This document shows, one piece after another, positions 63,906 through 64,000 of a stretch of 64,000 nt of DNA; position 1 is the stretch's first letter; each line of letters starts with the position of its first letter. A model generated the notes under the pieces. It was not told where the DNA came from. It did not search any database and saw only the letters and a program-made list of their open reading frames with translations. The stretch is from Saccharospirillum mangrovi (lineage in GTDB: Bacteria > Pseudomonadota > Gammaproteobacteria > Pseudomonadales > Natronospirillaceae). The DNA lies in the NCBI RefSeq assembly GCF_003367315.1, contig NZ_CP031415.1, forward strand, positions 1,796,001 to 1,860,000, read 5' to 3'. Both the position numbers and the translations under genes were made by a program.

Positions 63906-64000
63906 ATGCGCATCATTTCGTTCAATATCAATGGCATACGTGCCCGGCTGCACCAACTGGAAGCGCTGCGCAAGGTCCAGGACCCGGACATCCTTTGCCT
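63906..64000 (+). CDS. xthA: Exodeoxyribonuclease III (5' end only, cut by window edge)
   Basis: The first 31 residues, MRIISFNINGIRARLHQLEA onward to PDILCL, are the start of the exonuclease III/AP endonuclease family (Mg-binding Asn in FNINGIRAR). The gene runs past base 64000. Divergent from tdk by 80 bp. Confidence 0.9.
   Translation, partial: MRIISFNINGIRARLHQLEALRKVQDPDILC

Overview
The window looks like a contiguous chromosomal stretch from a moderately GC-rich gammaproteobacterium. Gene order from rne to holB (rne / rluC-sppA / maf / yceD-rpmF-plsX / fabD-fabG-acpP-fabF-pabC-mltG-tmk-holB), with no fabH between plsX and fabD, is the arrangement seen in Pseudomonas and Oceanospirillales-type bacteria. 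The etfD/etfBA pair, the type II secretion operon, the imuA-imuB-dnaE2 mutasome and the copper/cytochrome oxidase assembly genes fit the same group. A marine or saline relative of Saccharospirillum/Reinekea is my guess, but no rRNA or tRNA gene is present to settle it.

Layout. 1-13.7 kb is core metabolism: RNA turnover (rne), 23S pseudouridylation (rluC), fatty acid and phospholipid synthesis, folate (pabC), cell wall (mltG), dTMP kinase and the DNA polymerase III delta' subunit. 13.7-19.5 kb holds a YiiX-like hydrolase, a TetR regulator, a DUF1285 protein and the electron-transfer flavoprotein genes (etfD divergent from etfBA). 19.6-29.5 kb carries an unusual hybrid histidine kinase with degenerate catalytic parts, followed by a type II secretion operon gspEFGHIJKLM that lacks gspC, gspD and gspN. 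29.5-36.4 kb has a GNAT protein, glutathione reductase, an orphan tyrosine recombinase with a PP2A-like phosphatase, a NarL-type two-component pair and a MatP-like ribbon-helix-helix protein. 36.5-40.3 kb is an arsenic operon (arsR-arsC-arsH-acr3) ending in a frameshifted arsN1-like acetyltransferase, preceded by a small lipoprotein gene. 40.3-46.4 kb is an SOS locus: a near-perfect LexA box, imuA-imuB-dnaE2, and a divergent HExxH metallopeptidase-like gene. 46.4-48.4 kb is a LysR/EamA transporter pair.

The most interesting region is 48.4-55.5 kb. A leftward operon (TlpA-like thioredoxin, a DUF4266 lipoprotein with a Gly/Cys tail, a DUF3570 predicted outer-membrane barrel, and ApbE flavin transferase) is divergent from a rightward operon (DsbD plus a QseBC/PmrAB-type two-component system). 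Between them sit four CTTAAG boxes spaced exactly 11 bp apart, with a -35-like hexamer abutting the array on each side. I read this as one regulon: cell-envelope disulfide reduction (DsbD to TlpA) and possibly flavinylation (ApbE) serving the DUF3570/DUF4266 pair, controlled by the neighbouring response regulator. The DUF3570 protein carries DTLTGAS, which resembles the ApbE target motif of NqrC/RnfG.

55.4-64 kb holds a periplasmic solute-binding-like protein, argF, grxD, moeB, yqgE/algH, sco, a caa3-type ctaG, a Cu(I) P-type ATPase with two YHS domains behind a MerR/CueR-type 19-bp-spacer promoter, tdk, and the start of an exodeoxyribonuclease III gene cut by the window edge. I saw no tRNA, rRNA, CRISPR array or insertion sequence.
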